The notes under the pieces are model-generated. The model was not told the DNA's origin and made no database searches. It saw nothing but the letters and a program-made list of their open reading frames with translations. Of a stretch of 64,000 nucleotides of DNA, positions 50,393-59,815 are shown piece after piece. The position numbers and the translations under genes are program-made. The stretch is from Nocardioides sp. T2.26MG-1. Lineage in GTDB: Bacteria; Actinomycetota; Actinomycetes; Propionibacteriales; Nocardioidaceae. How positions within the stretch are numbered: position 1 is the first letter of the stretch; each line of letters opens with the position of its first letter. The stretch lies in assembly GCF_950101795.1 (NCBI RefSeq), contig NZ_CATNLZ010000032.1, forward strand, positions 62,001 through 126,000, written 5' to 3'.

Positions 50393-53265
50393 CAGAGGCA
50401 CAGCAGACTTGGCGGGAGCCGGACGCCGACTTGGTCCGGCGCGCGATGTCACGACTGGGTGACCTTCAGCATCGGAGGGTCTTCTACGAGAAGTTGGAGA
50501 ACCCTTTGTGGGTCGACGCCCTCGACCGCGAGGGCGTGTTCGACAGCCCTCCTGAGTTGGTAGTGAACGAGGACGGCACCGCCCATTCCGCGCCGTGGCC
50601 AGAGGGCGGCTATCTAATCCGCATGGCGTCGTCGGTGCCTGGACCGGTCGCACGCATCCTGCAACGCACCTGCACGAGCACCAACCCTTACGTTCGCCAG
50701 TTGATTCTCCGCGCTGCAATGGCGTTGCCGCCGGACCATGCCGCGCCGTTCGCCAAACCGCTCGCTCAGTATCTGGAAGAGGGCAGCCTCGCCCACGCGA
50801 GAGAGGTGGTCGACCTCGCTGAGCGCCTCGCCGAGAGTGGCAAACGCAAGGCCGCGATGCGTCTCCTTCAAGGCGCCTTCAGACCCCGAGCGGGCGAGGA
50901 GGCCGCCGGGCTCGGTGGGAAACGAACCGTGAAGACCGGCTTGGAGCGCTACTGGTTCGAAGATGGGCTTCCCGACGCCGTCAGGATTCTGGTCGCCGTC
51001 CAGCCAGAGAAGGCGCTCACGACTCTGGTGTCGTGGCTAGAGGCATTCATGACCGCCTCTGGCGAATATGTGCCGGGTCGTCTTTACGACCTGAGCCACA
51101 TCTGGCGCCCCTCCATCGCCCCTCACGAGCAGAATCAAGGTAGCGAGGAGTTGGGCGACGCCCTCATCGACGCGGTCCGAGACCTTGGCGTCAGGGACGT
51201 CCTCGGCGGGCGAGACGTCGCCGACGTAGTGGAGGTCTTCGAACGCAATGGCCAGCCCCTCAGTCAACGCATCGCGCTCCATGTCTTAGCCGTCACCTCT
51301 CCGGACACTGACGCCGCGCGCGATGTCGGATTCGAGCGGCTGCTGATGCCTGCCCTCATGGACAGCGACTATCGACACGAATACGCCAGCCTGGCGCGTG
51401 CAATCCTGCCGCTCGCGTCTGAAGAGCAAGTAGAAGCGTGGGCCGGCGTGTTTGATGCGGGCCCTCACCTCGACGACGAGAAGTTGGCCGAGGCCGCCGA
51501 ACACCGGAAGTTGGAAGGGGAGACCCTCGAGGACTCCAAGGTGCGCTACCGGGAGGTCTGGCGGCTCAAACTGCTGAGCGCCATTAGTCGCGACGGCCTT
51601 CCGCCTCGGTACGTGGACGAGCTGGCCTCCTTGGAGGAGCGCTATGGGGTTATGGACCACGCGGAGTTCCCCTCGTATTCGACGTCGTGGGTCGGGCCCA
51701 CCAGTCCCGTCACCGAAGAGGATTTGATGTCCTACGGCGTGGCGGACCTCATTGAGTACCTGCGCACGTGGAGGCCCGGGAGGCCGGAACCCTGGGACCC
51801 GTCGAAGGAGGGACTGGCGCGGGCTCTGCAGGCAGTGGTGGCGAAGAGGAGTGAGGAACTGTCGGCCGCGGCGGCCGCCTTCGCCGACTTGGAGCCCACC
51901 TACGTACGCGCCCTCTTCTCCGGCCTGAGCGACGCCCTGAAGAACGGCGAGCCGGTGGTTTGGGAGGACCTTCTGGTGTTGGCGGCATCAGTCGCCGTCA
52001 GGGAGGACGACGGGTCCGAAGTCAGCGGGTCTATGGACGAAGACCTGGTGTGGCGTTTCGCGCAGCGGTCCATGGCCGCGCTGATCGAGCAAGGCACTCG
52101 AGAATCGGACTACGGCATCCCCGGCCCGCAACTCGTGCGAGCGGTGGACGCTCTGGAGCCGCTCGTCTCACATGCGGACCCCACCGTCGAGCATGAGGAG
52201 CGGTACGGCGGCTCCAACATGGACCCACTGACACTGTCGCTCAACACCACGCGTCCGGCCGCAATGCGCGCACTCATCCGTGTAGCTGCGCGCGCCAAGG
52301 AGATCGCTGAAGAGGAGCAGGCGGCTGACGCGTCGGAAGAGGTCGTGTCTCGGGTGCTCGCGTTGGTCGATGCGCGTCTTCAGCCCGAAAAGGACCCGAG
52401 CCTGGCGGAGGCGGCCGCACTTGGAGAGGGGTTCGGGCGGCTGGTCTGGGTCGACCGCGGGTGGACCGAAGAGCGGTTGTCGCTCCTGCTGTCGGCGGAT
52501 GCTTTCGGCGACGTGATCGGCTCAACAGCGCTCGCGACCTATCAGCCATCGAGAGTGCTGCTCGAAGTTCTGTCGCCCTGGGCACGCATGGTCCTGGAGC
52601 GCGTCGCACGGGGTGAAGACGTAGTTGCCGGGTGGCGACGGGATCGCGGTCCGGTTGAGGTCCTGGGTGACCACCTGATGATGCTGAGGCTGTGGGATGC
52701 CATCCCGCCGGACGACGAACTCCTGACCCTGTATTTCGAGCAGGCGCCTCTGGAGGCGCGCGCGAAGGTGCTAGGCCATCTCGGCTGGCTATTGGGGCGT
52801 TCGGACGACGTTCCGGAGGGCCCCTTGCGACGCGCGATGGACTTCTTGGACACGCGAGTCGTCAGGGTGCGCAGGGGCGACACCGACCCGCAGGAACTCG
52901 ACGGGTTCTACTGGTGGGCGCGGAGCGCCAAGTTCCCTCCCGAGTGGTGGCTACCGCGGCTTGAAGAGGCGGTCCGGGCACCAGGGTTCAACCCTCGCGG
53001 CATGCTCGGCGAGGTTCTGGAGGAGAGCGCGTCGCTAGCGCCCGCCAGCGTTGCAAGGATCCTCGAACAACTGCTAATCCATGGGCGCAACGAGCCTTTC
53101 GGTCGATACGACCTCATTGAGCACGCGCCAGGCATCCTCGCAATCGCCTATGAAAGCGGAGACGGAGACGCGGTCGCGGCGGCGGACCGCGTCATGGACC
53201 TCCTGGGCCGTGCCGGACACGTCGAGATTGGCGACGAGGTGTCGGCACGACGCCAGCGCGAATAG
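50389..53265 (+). CDS. Large helical-repeat protein, 958 aa
   Basis: The N-terminus has a recognisable pattern: FYEKLENPLWVDALDREG, PPEL, then APWPEGGYLIRMAS and repeated helix pairs with HEAT-like spacing (NPYVRQLILRAAMALPPDH; AREVVDLAERLAESG). I recall this ENPLW...PPE...WPE..YL.RMA opening from large proteins in defence islands, some fused to NTPases; here no NTPase motif is seen. It is coupled to the 259-aa gene. It ends 213 bp before the convergent LysM-BTAD gene. Function unknown; defence is inferred from context only. Confidence 0.7.
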   Translation: MTEAQQTWREPDADLVRRAMSRLGDLQHRRVFYEKLENPLWVDALDREGVFDSPPELVVNEDGTAHSAPWPEGGYLIRMASSVPGPVARILQRTCTSTNPYVRQLILRAAMALPPDHAAPFAKPLAQYLEEGSLAHAREVVDLAERLAESGKRKAAMRLLQGAFRPRAGEEAAGLGGKRTVKTGLERYWFEDGLPDAVRILVAVQPEKALTTLVSWLEAFMTASGEYVPGRLYDLSHIWRPSIAPHEQNQGSEELGDALIDAVRDLGVRDVLGGRDVADVVEVFERNGQPLSQRIALHVLAVTSPDTDAARDVGFERLLMPALMDSDYRHEYASLARAILPLASEEQVEAWAGVFDAGPHLDDEKLAEAAEHRKLEGETLEDSKVRYREVWRLKLLSAISRDGLPPRYVDELASLEERYGVMDHAEFPSYSTSWVGPTSPVTEEDLMSYGVADLIEYLRTWRPGRPEPWDPSKEGLARALQAVVAKRSEELSAAAAAFADLEPTYVRALFSGLSDALKNGEPVVWEDLLVLAASVAVREDDGSEVSGSMDEDLVWRFAQRSMAALIEQGTRESDYGIPGPQLVRAVDALEPLVSHADPTVEHEERYGGSNMDPLTLSLNTTRPAAMRALIRVAARAKEIAEEEQAADASEEVVSRVLALVDARLQPEKDPSLAEAAALGEGFGRLVWVDRGWTEERLSLLLSADAFGDVIGSTALATYQPSRVLLEVLSPWARMVLERVARGEDVVAGWRRDRGPVEVLGDHLMMLRLWDAIPPDDELLTLYFEQAPLEARAKVLGHLGWLLGRSDDVPEGPLRRAMDFLDTRVVRVRRGDTDPQELDGFYWWARSAKFPPEWWLPRLEEAVRAPGFNPRGMLGEVLEESASLAPASVARILEQLLIHGRNEPFGRYDLIEHAPGILAIAYESGDGDAVAAADRVMDLLGRAGHVEIGDEVSARRQRE

Positions 53266-53438
53266 GGCCCCAGTTTCGCAAGCTCGATAGCCCGTACTAG
53301 GGCCAAGGAAGGTGGCGCTTCGTTGCGGAAGTGCCCGAAAGTGAGCCGGTGACCATCTCGGAAGGCATCGCTCAGAACGGCCGCTGTGCACCGCCTCTAG
53401 GCACGCCCTTTCTGGGCGAAATGCAGCAAGGCCCGCAG

Positions 53439-53476
53439 CCGGGAACTCGCGATCTCCGTTGCATCGCGACGCCCGG
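53439..53476. terminator. Strong hairpin between convergent genes
   Basis: CCGGG..TCGCGAT pairs with ATCGCGA..CCCGG (7-bp and 5-bp stems, nine-base loop), ending two bases from the stop of the LysM-BTAD gene. A smaller hairpin (CGCCC/GGGCG, 53404-53418) precedes it. The remainder of 53266-53438 shows no gene. Confidence 0.65.
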
Positions 53477-53478
53477 GA

Positions 53479-56400
53479 TCAGGTGGGCGGAGGACGTTTG
53501 GAGTTCCCCCAGCGCTCCTTGCCGACGATGTCTCCCGTTCTCTCGGGGAGGTCAATGGGCGGGAGGTAGTCGTCAGTGCGGTTGAACACGTCGTCGTTGA
53601 GCATCTTCTCGACCGCTTCGCCGTGGCCCTCAGCGGCAGCAACCTTCACGACGTCGAGCCGACAGATGTCGTCGTAGGGCGCTGCCTCGCAGGCGGTCTC
53701 GGCGATGGTTCGCGCCACGTCGAGCTCACCCTTCGCGAGCGCGTCGACGACGAGGAGGTGCGCGGTGTCGACGATCGCGCAACCGACAGTCTCGTGAACC
53801 CGTTCGGTGTCGAGCAGCCAGCTCCAGCCCTTGTCGCGTAGCAGGCTGAACGGAAGCCCCTGGACCAGGGACATGGCGGTCCGCAGGTCCGCGATGCCCT
53901 CCGCGCCACGCGCCTGGCCGCGGGCACGCAATCTCCGGAAGAGGTCCAGGTCGACGAGCACGTCCAGCACTTGGTAGGTCTTCACGCCGGTCTCCAGATA
54001 GACGGGCGACTCGTTCGCTGCCGGGAGGTAGGGGCCGCCGGTGCGCGGGTTTGTCCCGAGCCAGTCGCGCAGGGCGCTGACTTCCGTCCTTGCCCTCGAC
54101 GCGGCAACTCCGAACGTGTCGGCCATCTCGCTGGCGGTAGCGCCCTTGGGGTGCAACGCGAGATAGGCGAGGATCTCTGTGAAGTACGGTCGGCGCTTCA
54201 GAATGACCGGCTTGGCCTCGCCGTACGCCTCTGCGCTCACTGGACCGAGAAGCACCAACCGAGGACGCTCGACCTCGGCGTCGAACCAGTCGGCGACGTC
54301 TTGGTCGAGCGTTGGATCGGCTTCCTCGACCGTACGGCGGACCTGCTCTGGCACGACCGGGGCCAGAGTCTCGACATCCTCGACGGTGGTCGCGGCAACC
54401 TCGACGTACTCCCCGGCCGACTCGGGCAGGAGTGAGCCTTCGCCAGTCGGTCCCTCCTCGCGAACGTCGGTCAGCTCTTCGCGGAGGGCGCCGGCCCGGT
54501 CAGCGAGTGCCATCCAACCGTCGGCGGCTTGCTCGAAGGGCGCGATCTTGACCGGCTCGCTGTCGCGGGTGAGGTCGACGATCGCAGCGCACGCCTTCGC
54601 CTCCTCGCTGGTCAGTCCGGCGGCTTCGAGGTCGAGTCCGAGGGAGGGCGCACGCAGACGCCCGGTCGGATCGACCTCGATGACCGTGGATGCGGGGAGG
54701 GGCGCAGCCAGGGACACCAAGGCCGTGCCGATCCGGGAGGTCGGCGAGTGAAGGAGCGGTGCAAGTTCGTCCGTCCCGTCGCCGGTCGTGATGACCACGC
54801 CGTACGGGTCGGGGTCTCCCCAGCCGTTCTCCTGCGACGCGGTGAGGGAGCGGACCAGAGAGGGGACCACCTGCTCGCCGGTCTCGTGATGACGCAGGCG
54901 GAGGCTGTCGAGCGGAGCGAGTTCCTCGCCCAGGCCGATCACGTTGACCTCGACGATGGCCGACCACGGGTTGAGGGCGAGTTCGGCAGCGATGTGTCGC
55001 GCGAGTGCCTTGCCGCGCTCCGGGTCACCGGCCAGTGCGACGACGCAGAGTTGCTCCAGGTTCACGAGGTGGAGGCCGTCATCGTCCTGCCCGATGGTGA
55101 CGAGCAGTGGGTAGGGCGGCAGCACGTCGCTGCGCTCGGGCAAAGCTTCACCGAGGGCGAGGCGCCAGTCGGAGCCTGCGCCAGTCCACGGTCCCGGAAG
55201 GTCTGCGTCCTCGGCGAGGTGCAGGGTCACCGTGCCTTTGGCGAGCGTGGCGGTGACGACCTGGGGCAGCGCTCGTCCTGCGTCCGAGCACTTGCCGGCG
55301 AGGTGCATCAGCGCCCTGTCGAGATCCTCGATGACCTTGGTCAAAGGCGCCCCCGCGACGAAGGCGGTCTTCTCGACCGCTCGGAGTTCCTCGGGAGGAG
55401 GGGCGATGGTCTGCCCGGGCCGGCGGTAGCGGAGTTGGGTGTTGCGGTGCGCGCGTACGGCGAGCAGCAGCAGCGACGCGAGAACTGCGCCCGCCCCGGC
55501 GAGGCCGGGCATCAGCCAGCCGGGTGCCGACGACTCAACGTCGTCTGCCTCGTCGGTGCTGCTCACGGCAGGCGTGGGTTCCTGGTCCGCCGACTCGGTC
55601 GGCTCAGTCGTCGGCTCGACACTCGGGGGCTCGACCGGCGGGGTCACGTCAACCGGTGGTTCGACCTCGACGGGCGGCTCCTCCGGGACCTCGGCATTGT
55701 GCTTCGCCCGCCCAGGAATGGTGATCTCCCAACCCGGCCGGATCAGGTCCGGGTCGGTCAGCGTCACGCCGTCGGGCTGCACGGTGTCGCGGGATGCCTC
55801 GAAGAGCTCGGGGTAGCGCATCGGGTCGCCGAGCCTCGCCTCGGCGATCTCCGACAAGGTGTCCCCAGGCTGCACGACGTACTTCTGGGCGGGACCGTCG
55901 GTGTCGACCTCCGACGCCTCGTACGGCACCTTCAACACGGTGCCGGACACGATGAAGTCGGGGCGCCCGTTCAGGACCCCCTTGTTCAGGTCGACGATCT
56001 CGGTGAACCGGGTGCCATCACCGAGCAGGCGTTCGGCGATCTTCCACAGGCTGTCGCCGCGTTTGACCGTGTAGTCGATCGTCGTCCTCACCGTCGTTGG
56101 CGAGTCTGCGCTGGCAAGGAGGGGCGCAGCCTGGGGGAGGAGGGGCGCAACCTCGACGGCTGCGAGTCGCGGCGCTTCGAGGACGGGCGCAGTCACGGCA
56201 CGGGCTGGCGGAGTCGGGAACGTCGCGACCACGGTGGGAGCAGCAACGAACAGCAGTGCCGCCGCCGCGACCAGTTGGCCCACCGCCCGCTGTGGAGCGC
56301 CGAGTCCAGGCAGTGTCGGAGTCGGGAGACCGCGGACCTGCGAGACGACTTCCAGGACGAGGGAGACCGCGACGACCAGCCATGCCAGCCACGCCACGCC

Positions 56401-56589
56401 CGCGATGACGACCATCGCGAGCGTCCCGTCGTCGGGGCTGGTCAGCAGGCTCCGAAGCGAGCCGAGATCGGCCCTCCAGGGAGCGGCACCAATGCCGATG
56501 AGCAGGAACGGCACCCCGGCGACGAGAAGCAGGAGGGCGAGCGTGGCCGCGAGACCGCGAACTCGCTGGGCAAGCGTGGGCTGAGTCAT
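53479..56589 (-). CDS. LysM-BTAD transcriptional/structural protein of the Tad cluster
   Basis: The product has 1036 aa. Three N-terminal membrane segments (~12-35, ~57-80, ~105-125) are followed by two LysM domains (~175-222, YTVKRGDSLWKIA; ~237-293, YVVQPGDTLSEIA), a Glu/Pro linker, another membrane segment (~356-380), a large middle domain, and a C-terminal winged helix plus BTAD-like helices (LAYLALHPKGATASEMAD; VDLDLFRRLRARG). Such proteins accompany actinobacterial Tad clusters and may sense the cell wall and control or anchor the pilus. ATGA-coupled to the TadE/G-like gene. Confidence 0.8.
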   Translation of the reverse strand: MTQPTLAQRVRGLAATLALLLLVAGVPFLLIGIGAAPWRADLGSLRSLLTSPDDGTLAMVVIAGVAWLAWLVVAVSLVLEVVSQVRGLPTPTLPGLGAPQRAVGQLVAAAALLFVAAPTVVATFPTPPARAVTAPVLEAPRLAAVEVAPLLPQAAPLLASADSPTTVRTTIDYTVKRGDSLWKIAERLLGDGTRFTEIVDLNKGVLNGRPDFIVSGTVLKVPYEASEVDTDGPAQKYVVQPGDTLSEIAEARLGDPMRYPELFEASRDTVQPDGVTLTDPDLIRPGWEITIPGRAKHNAEVPEEPPVEVEPPVDVTPPVEPPSVEPTTEPTESADQEPTPAVSSTDEADDVESSAPGWLMPGLAGAGAVLASLLLLAVRAHRNTQLRYRRPGQTIAPPPEELRAVEKTAFVAGAPLTKVIEDLDRALMHLAGKCSDAGRALPQVVTATLAKGTVTLHLAEDADLPGPWTGAGSDWRLALGEALPERSDVLPPYPLLVTIGQDDDGLHLVNLEQLCVVALAGDPERGKALARHIAAELALNPWSAIVEVNVIGLGEELAPLDSLRLRHHETGEQVVPSLVRSLTASQENGWGDPDPYGVVITTGDGTDELAPLLHSPTSRIGTALVSLAAPLPASTVIEVDPTGRLRAPSLGLDLEAAGLTSEEAKACAAIVDLTRDSEPVKIAPFEQAADGWMALADRAGALREELTDVREEGPTGEGSLLPESAGEYVEVAATTVEDVETLAPVVPEQVRRTVEEADPTLDQDVADWFDAEVERPRLVLLGPVSAEAYGEAKPVILKRRPYFTEILAYLALHPKGATASEMADTFGVAASRARTEVSALRDWLGTNPRTGGPYLPAANESPVYLETGVKTYQVLDVLVDLDLFRRLRARGQARGAEGIADLRTAMSLVQGLPFSLLRDKGWSWLLDTERVHETVGCAIVDTAHLLVVDALAKGELDVARTIAETACEAAPYDDICRLDVVKVAAAEGHGEAVEKMLNDDVFNRTDDYLPPIDLPERTGDIVGKERWGNSKRPPPT

Positions 56590-57011
56590 TGTTCGCTCCC
56601 CCCAAGGTTGCGGATAAGTCGTGCCGAGGCAGTGCTGGTGACGGTCAGGTCACCGATGCCGATGAAGCTCAGGAACTTGGGCTCGTACTTGTCGGTCACG
56701 TCGACCGTGATGGTGTCGCCGCCCGTCACGGTGACCGTGCCGGTGACGCCCGAGGCGCTCAGGTAGTCCTCGGCCGCGTTACGTGCCTTGACGGTGTCCA
56801 CCGCGACGTACTCACCCTTGATGGCGGGCGCGGCCTGCACCTGCTCGCCGCCTGTCCGGGCTGCCTCGGCGGCGATGTTGTGGGCGCGCTGCTTGGCGTG
56901 GACCTGTCCGCCGAGGTCGACGGCCAGCCCGACGAGCATCATCATCACGAAGCTCGAAACCGCCAGCCAGATGCTGATGGAGCCGCGTTCACCGCGAGTT
57001 CGGTGCGTCAT
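56586..57011 (-). CDS. TadG/TadE-like pilus assembly protein
   Basis: ATG 57011 gives 141 aa. A short basic start ends in RGSISIWLAVSSFVMMMLVGLAVDLGG, a pseudopilin-like segment with the G-S cleavage-type junction, then a small extracellular beta domain (TGTVTVTGGDTITVDV). These minor pseudopilins are needed for Flp pilus assembly. It is coupled on both sides. Confidence 0.75.
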   Translation of the reverse strand: MTHRTRGERGSISIWLAVSSFVMMMLVGLAVDLGGQVHAKQRAHNIAAEAARTGGEQVQAAPAIKGEYVAVDTVKARNAAEDYLSASGVTGTVTVTGGDTITVDVTDKYEPKFLSFIGIGDLTVTSTASARLIRNLGGSEQ

Positions 57012-57442
57012 GCCCGCTCCCTCCAGGTGTCCAACGGCGAACTGCTGGTGGACTTGATCAGGCGACTGCCTGGGACGCCCGGAACGGAGAGATCGGCCAG
57101 ATCGAGAAGGCATTCCACGGTTGCCGAGACCGACCCGGCCTCGCCGACGGTGTTGCCGAAGTCGGACACGTCGACCGACACCGTGACGCTGAGGCAGTGA
57201 ATGTCTTGGTTGGCCAAACTGGCCTGCGCCGCGGCCTTCGCTTCGCTCGTCGCCTCGGACGCCGTACGGGCGATGGAGGCGGTGCGGACGGCGTCGGCGG
57301 CAGCGGACTCGACGGCCGAGTGGGTGGTGGCGGTGCGGCCACCGAAGATGATGAGACCGACGAACAGCACGAAGGCAGGCAGGCCGACAGCGGCCTCGAC
57401 CGCAGCCGAGCCTCGCTCGTCCCTCATGCGCGTCCAGGTCAT
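57008..57442 (-). CDS. TadE-like minor pseudopilin
   Basis: ATG 57442 (GTG 57445 overlaps equally well) gives 144 aa. RDERGSAAVEAAVGLPAFVLFVG is the typical TadE segment with Glu five residues after the cleavage-type Gly. An Ala-rich helix and a small beta domain with two Cys (IHCLSV, VECLLDL) follow. Confidence 0.75.
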   Translation of the reverse strand: MTWTRMRDERGSAAVEAAVGLPAFVLFVGLIIFGGRTATTHSAVESAAADAVRTASIARTASEATSEAKAAAQASLANQDIHCLSVTVSVDVSDFGNTVGEAGSVSATVECLLDLADLSVPGVPGSRLIKSTSSSPLDTWRERA

Positions 57443-57846
57443 CACGGAGCGGTCAGCCTCTCGACGGGCAGCGACGCCGTCTGGACGATCGCCGGGCTCC
57501 AGCCCGGGATCACGCTCAAGCTGTGACCGGTCACTGTCACGGTCACCGTGGTGGCGGTGCGATTGGCTGTCGCATTCGCGCCGGTGAGTACGTCGTCGCC
57601 ACCAGCGTCGGCGATGAACGAGGAGGCGGCGTTGACGCCGTCGGCCTCCTTGCCGTCCTCACCGCCAGCGGCCCTCGCGCCCTCCTGCGCAGCGGCTATC
57701 GCCACCGTTCGGGCGTGGTAGATCAACGCGGCCTGCGTCCCGAGGAACATCACCGCGAACAGTGCAGGCAGCAGCATGACCAGCTCGATGGTTCCCGAGC
57801 CGCGTTCGTCCCGCCGCCTACCTGATGTTGCCGGCTTGGCTTTCAA
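57442..57846 (-). CDS. TadE-family minor pseudopilin
   Basis: RRDERGSGTIELVMLLPALFAVMFLG is a classical TadE segment (Gly then Glu at +5). The likely start is TTG 57846, overlapping the end of the DUF4244-like gene by 29 bp, since no ATG or GTG lies between it and the hydrophobic segment; an in-frame start at 57912 would force a longer overlap. The remaining ~100 residues form a small beta domain rich in Thr and Val. Confidence 0.7.
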   Translation of the reverse strand: MKAKPATSGRRRDERGSGTIELVMLLPALFAVMFLGTQAALIYHARTVAIAAAQEGARAAGGEDGKEADGVNAASSFIADAGGDDVLTGANATANRTATTVTVTVTGHSLSVIPGWSPAIVQTASLPVERLTAP

Positions 57847-58006
57847 CGTAAGCCTTGATGGCTGCGACGACGATCCCGACGATGGCGATGACGGCCACGG
57901 CCCAGAGCACATGCTCGGTCGTGACGGAGCCTCGCTCTTTGCGGACCCGCAGGCGCGGATCGACGCCCAGATGGAGCATGAGTAGGAGTGCGAGCAGTCG
58001 GTTCAT
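57818..58006 (-). CDS. DUF4244-like small pilin
   Basis: The product has 62 aa. After a short leader, RKERGSVTTEHVLWAVAVIAIVG gives a prepilin-type cleavage junction with Glu at +5/6, then a short tail, the Flp-pilin size. It is probably the major pilin of the Tad apparatus. No prepilin peptidase gene is in the window. Confidence 0.75.
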   Translation of the reverse strand: MNRLLALLLMLHLGVDPRLRVRKERGSVTTEHVLWAVAVIAIVGIVVAAIKAYVESQAGNIR

Positions 58007-58055
58007 AGTGGTGATTCCTTTCCTGGATGGGTTCCCTTTCGTGGGGTTGGGGTTG

Positions 58056-58961
58056 TCAGGTGTTGCTGAACATCCGCAGCAGGGATGGGGCGACGAGCAG
58101 TGCCATGAAGATGACGCCGAGCAGGGAGCCGGGGATGGTCATGCGCTCGCCGACGGCGTTGGCCTCGGAGATCTCGTCGTTGAGCATCGCCGTGCGCATG
58201 GCGGCCGAACGGGCGCGCAGGTTGGTGTAGACCGACGCGCCCTCCTCGCCGGAGAGCCGCATGATGTCGGCGAAGTCGTCGAGCTCGGGCAGGCCCAGCT
58301 CGTCGGACAGGGCGTGGAGGGCATCCCAGGGCGGTTGGCCCGACCAGCGGGAGCGAGTCAGCTCCTCCGAGAGGCGCGTGAAGACCCACGAGTCGCCGAC
58401 CTCGGCCGCCGACTCCATTGCCTGTCGTACGCCGGAGCCGTTGTTCCGCTCCAAGGCGACCAGGTCGATGTACGCCCCGAGCGCTCGAGTGAACTCCAGG
58501 CGAGCCTTCCGGGCGTCGTCGACCGCGTTGTAGTTGGGCAGGAAGAACATCACGACCGCCAGCCCGACTGACGCGATGGCCGGGACCGCGATGGGGAAGC
58601 CCAGTCCGAGCTGCTCGAAGAAGAACGCCAGGAGGGGTGGGACCACGAGCCCCATGAGTGCCATGACGATCTTGTCGCCGTAGAACCTCGCGAGCGGGAT
58701 ACGGAGGAGTGCGAGCTCCCGCGTCGGAGTCCTGATCCAGACGGCCGGCGGCAACGCCTTGATCGCCCAGACGCCGATCCGCTCCTTACCCTTCGCAGTG
58801 GTGACCGGACCAACGGCGTTCGCTCGCCCACGGGCAGGAGTCAGTCGGCTCAGCGCCTCGGTGAGGTCCGGCTCGGCAGGCATCAGGCGGGCAACCAGCA
58901 AGACCACGCCGAGCCCGAGGAACGCCCCTCCGAGCAGCGCGATCTGGAGTCCGGTGGTCAT
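58056..58961 (-). CDS. tadC: TadC-like inner-membrane platform protein
   Basis: The product has 301 aa. An N-terminal membrane segment, a central pair (MALMGLVVPPLLAFFF; IASVGLAVVMFFLP) and a final one (GSLLGVIFMALLVAPSLL) surround a type II secretion F domain (GAYIDLVALERNNGSGVRQAM; ELDDFADIMRLSGEEG). Together with TadB it forms the platform on which pilin is assembled. ATGA overlap with tadB. Confidence 0.85.
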   Translation of the reverse strand: MTTGLQIALLGGAFLGLGVVLLVARLMPAEPDLTEALSRLTPARGRANAVGPVTTAKGKERIGVWAIKALPPAVWIRTPTRELALLRIPLARFYGDKIVMALMGLVVPPLLAFFFEQLGLGFPIAVPAIASVGLAVVMFFLPNYNAVDDARKARLEFTRALGAYIDLVALERNNGSGVRQAMESAAEVGDSWVFTRLSEELTRSRWSGQPPWDALHALSDELGLPELDDFADIMRLSGEEGASVYTNLRARSAAMRTAMLNDEISEANAVGERMTIPGSLLGVIFMALLVAPSLLRMFSNT

Positions 58962-59815
58962 GCTGCGCCTTCCCTCGTGGCGGGGACGGGAGCCAGGAAC
59001 CTGGGCATCGCGCGTCCTATCGCCATGCGCTTCATCCAGACCAGCGTCGCGACGTACATCGCCAGCAGCGCCACGAGGATGACCTGCCCGAGCGCACTCT
59101 GGTACGGCTCGACGTAGGTGCCCGACACCGCCAGGATCACCAGCACCCCAACGCTGATGAGCGTCACCCAGCGTGCAGTGGCTCGGGGCTTGGCGCGGTC
59201 GGCCTCGACCTGACGCCGGGCGCGTACGTCGGCCGCCACCGACTCGGCCAGACCTTCGAGCACGCTCGCCAGCCCTGCGCCCCTCCTTCGGGAGCCGAGG
59301 ATCAGGTTCGCAGCCACGAGGTCACCCGTTGCGTCATCGAGCTCGTCGGCGAACGCCCGCAACGCATCTTCGGTCACCCAGCGTGCGCGGAGCCGGGCGA
59401 CCAGCCGGGTGACCTCAGGAGCAATCGCGGCCGGTGTGGAGCGGAGTGTGGCAACGAGCGCCTGCTCCAGTCCAACCCCCACGGTCAGCACGCCTGATAG
59501 GGACCGGGTCCATTCCTCCATCGCTTCGAGGCGCTCGATCCGCTGCGCTGCCGAGGACGACGAGAGCAAGATGGGCAGGCCGACAAACGCCACCGGGACG
59601 ATGACCAGCGCGAGCACCCAACCGGTGACCAGGAAGGCGACGATGCCCGCGGCCAAGCCGCCACGCAGAAGCATGCGGCTCTGCCTGGTGACCGTGCGGA
59701 CCTTGCGGGGGCGGGAGGGGCGCTCGACGATGGGGGAGGGGCGCAGCCCGACGACGAGGGCGATCAGGCCGCCGACCACCAGCGCGCCGGCCAAGGCCGG
59801 AACGAGGACGATCAC
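58958..59815 (-). CDS. tadB: TadB-like inner-membrane platform protein
   Basis: GTG 59815 lies in the tadA stop and gives 285 aa. The F-domain is visible (EEWTRSLSGVLTVGVGLEQAL, ADELDDATGDLVAANLILGSRRRG, read in parts) with membrane segments at both ends. Gene order tadA-tadB-tadC is the standard Tad arrangement. Confidence 0.85.
   Translation of the reverse strand: MIVLVPALAGALVVGGLIALVVGLRPSPIVERPSRPRKVRTVTRQSRMLLRGGLAAGIVAFLVTGWVLALVIVPVAFVGLPILLSSSSAAQRIERLEAMEEWTRSLSGVLTVGVGLEQALVATLRSTPAAIAPEVTRLVARLRARWVTEDALRAFADELDDATGDLVAANLILGSRRRGAGLASVLEGLAESVAADVRARRQVEADRAKPRATARWVTLISVGVLVILAVSGTYVEPYQSALGQVILVALLAMYVATLVWMKRMAIGRAMPRFLAPVPATREGAA

Noticed and set aside
54529..56766. 745-codon plus-strand frame inside the LysM-BTAD gene
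   Set aside because: Typical high-GC antisense frame with Arg/Gly/His-rich composition; it also runs past the neighbouring gene border.
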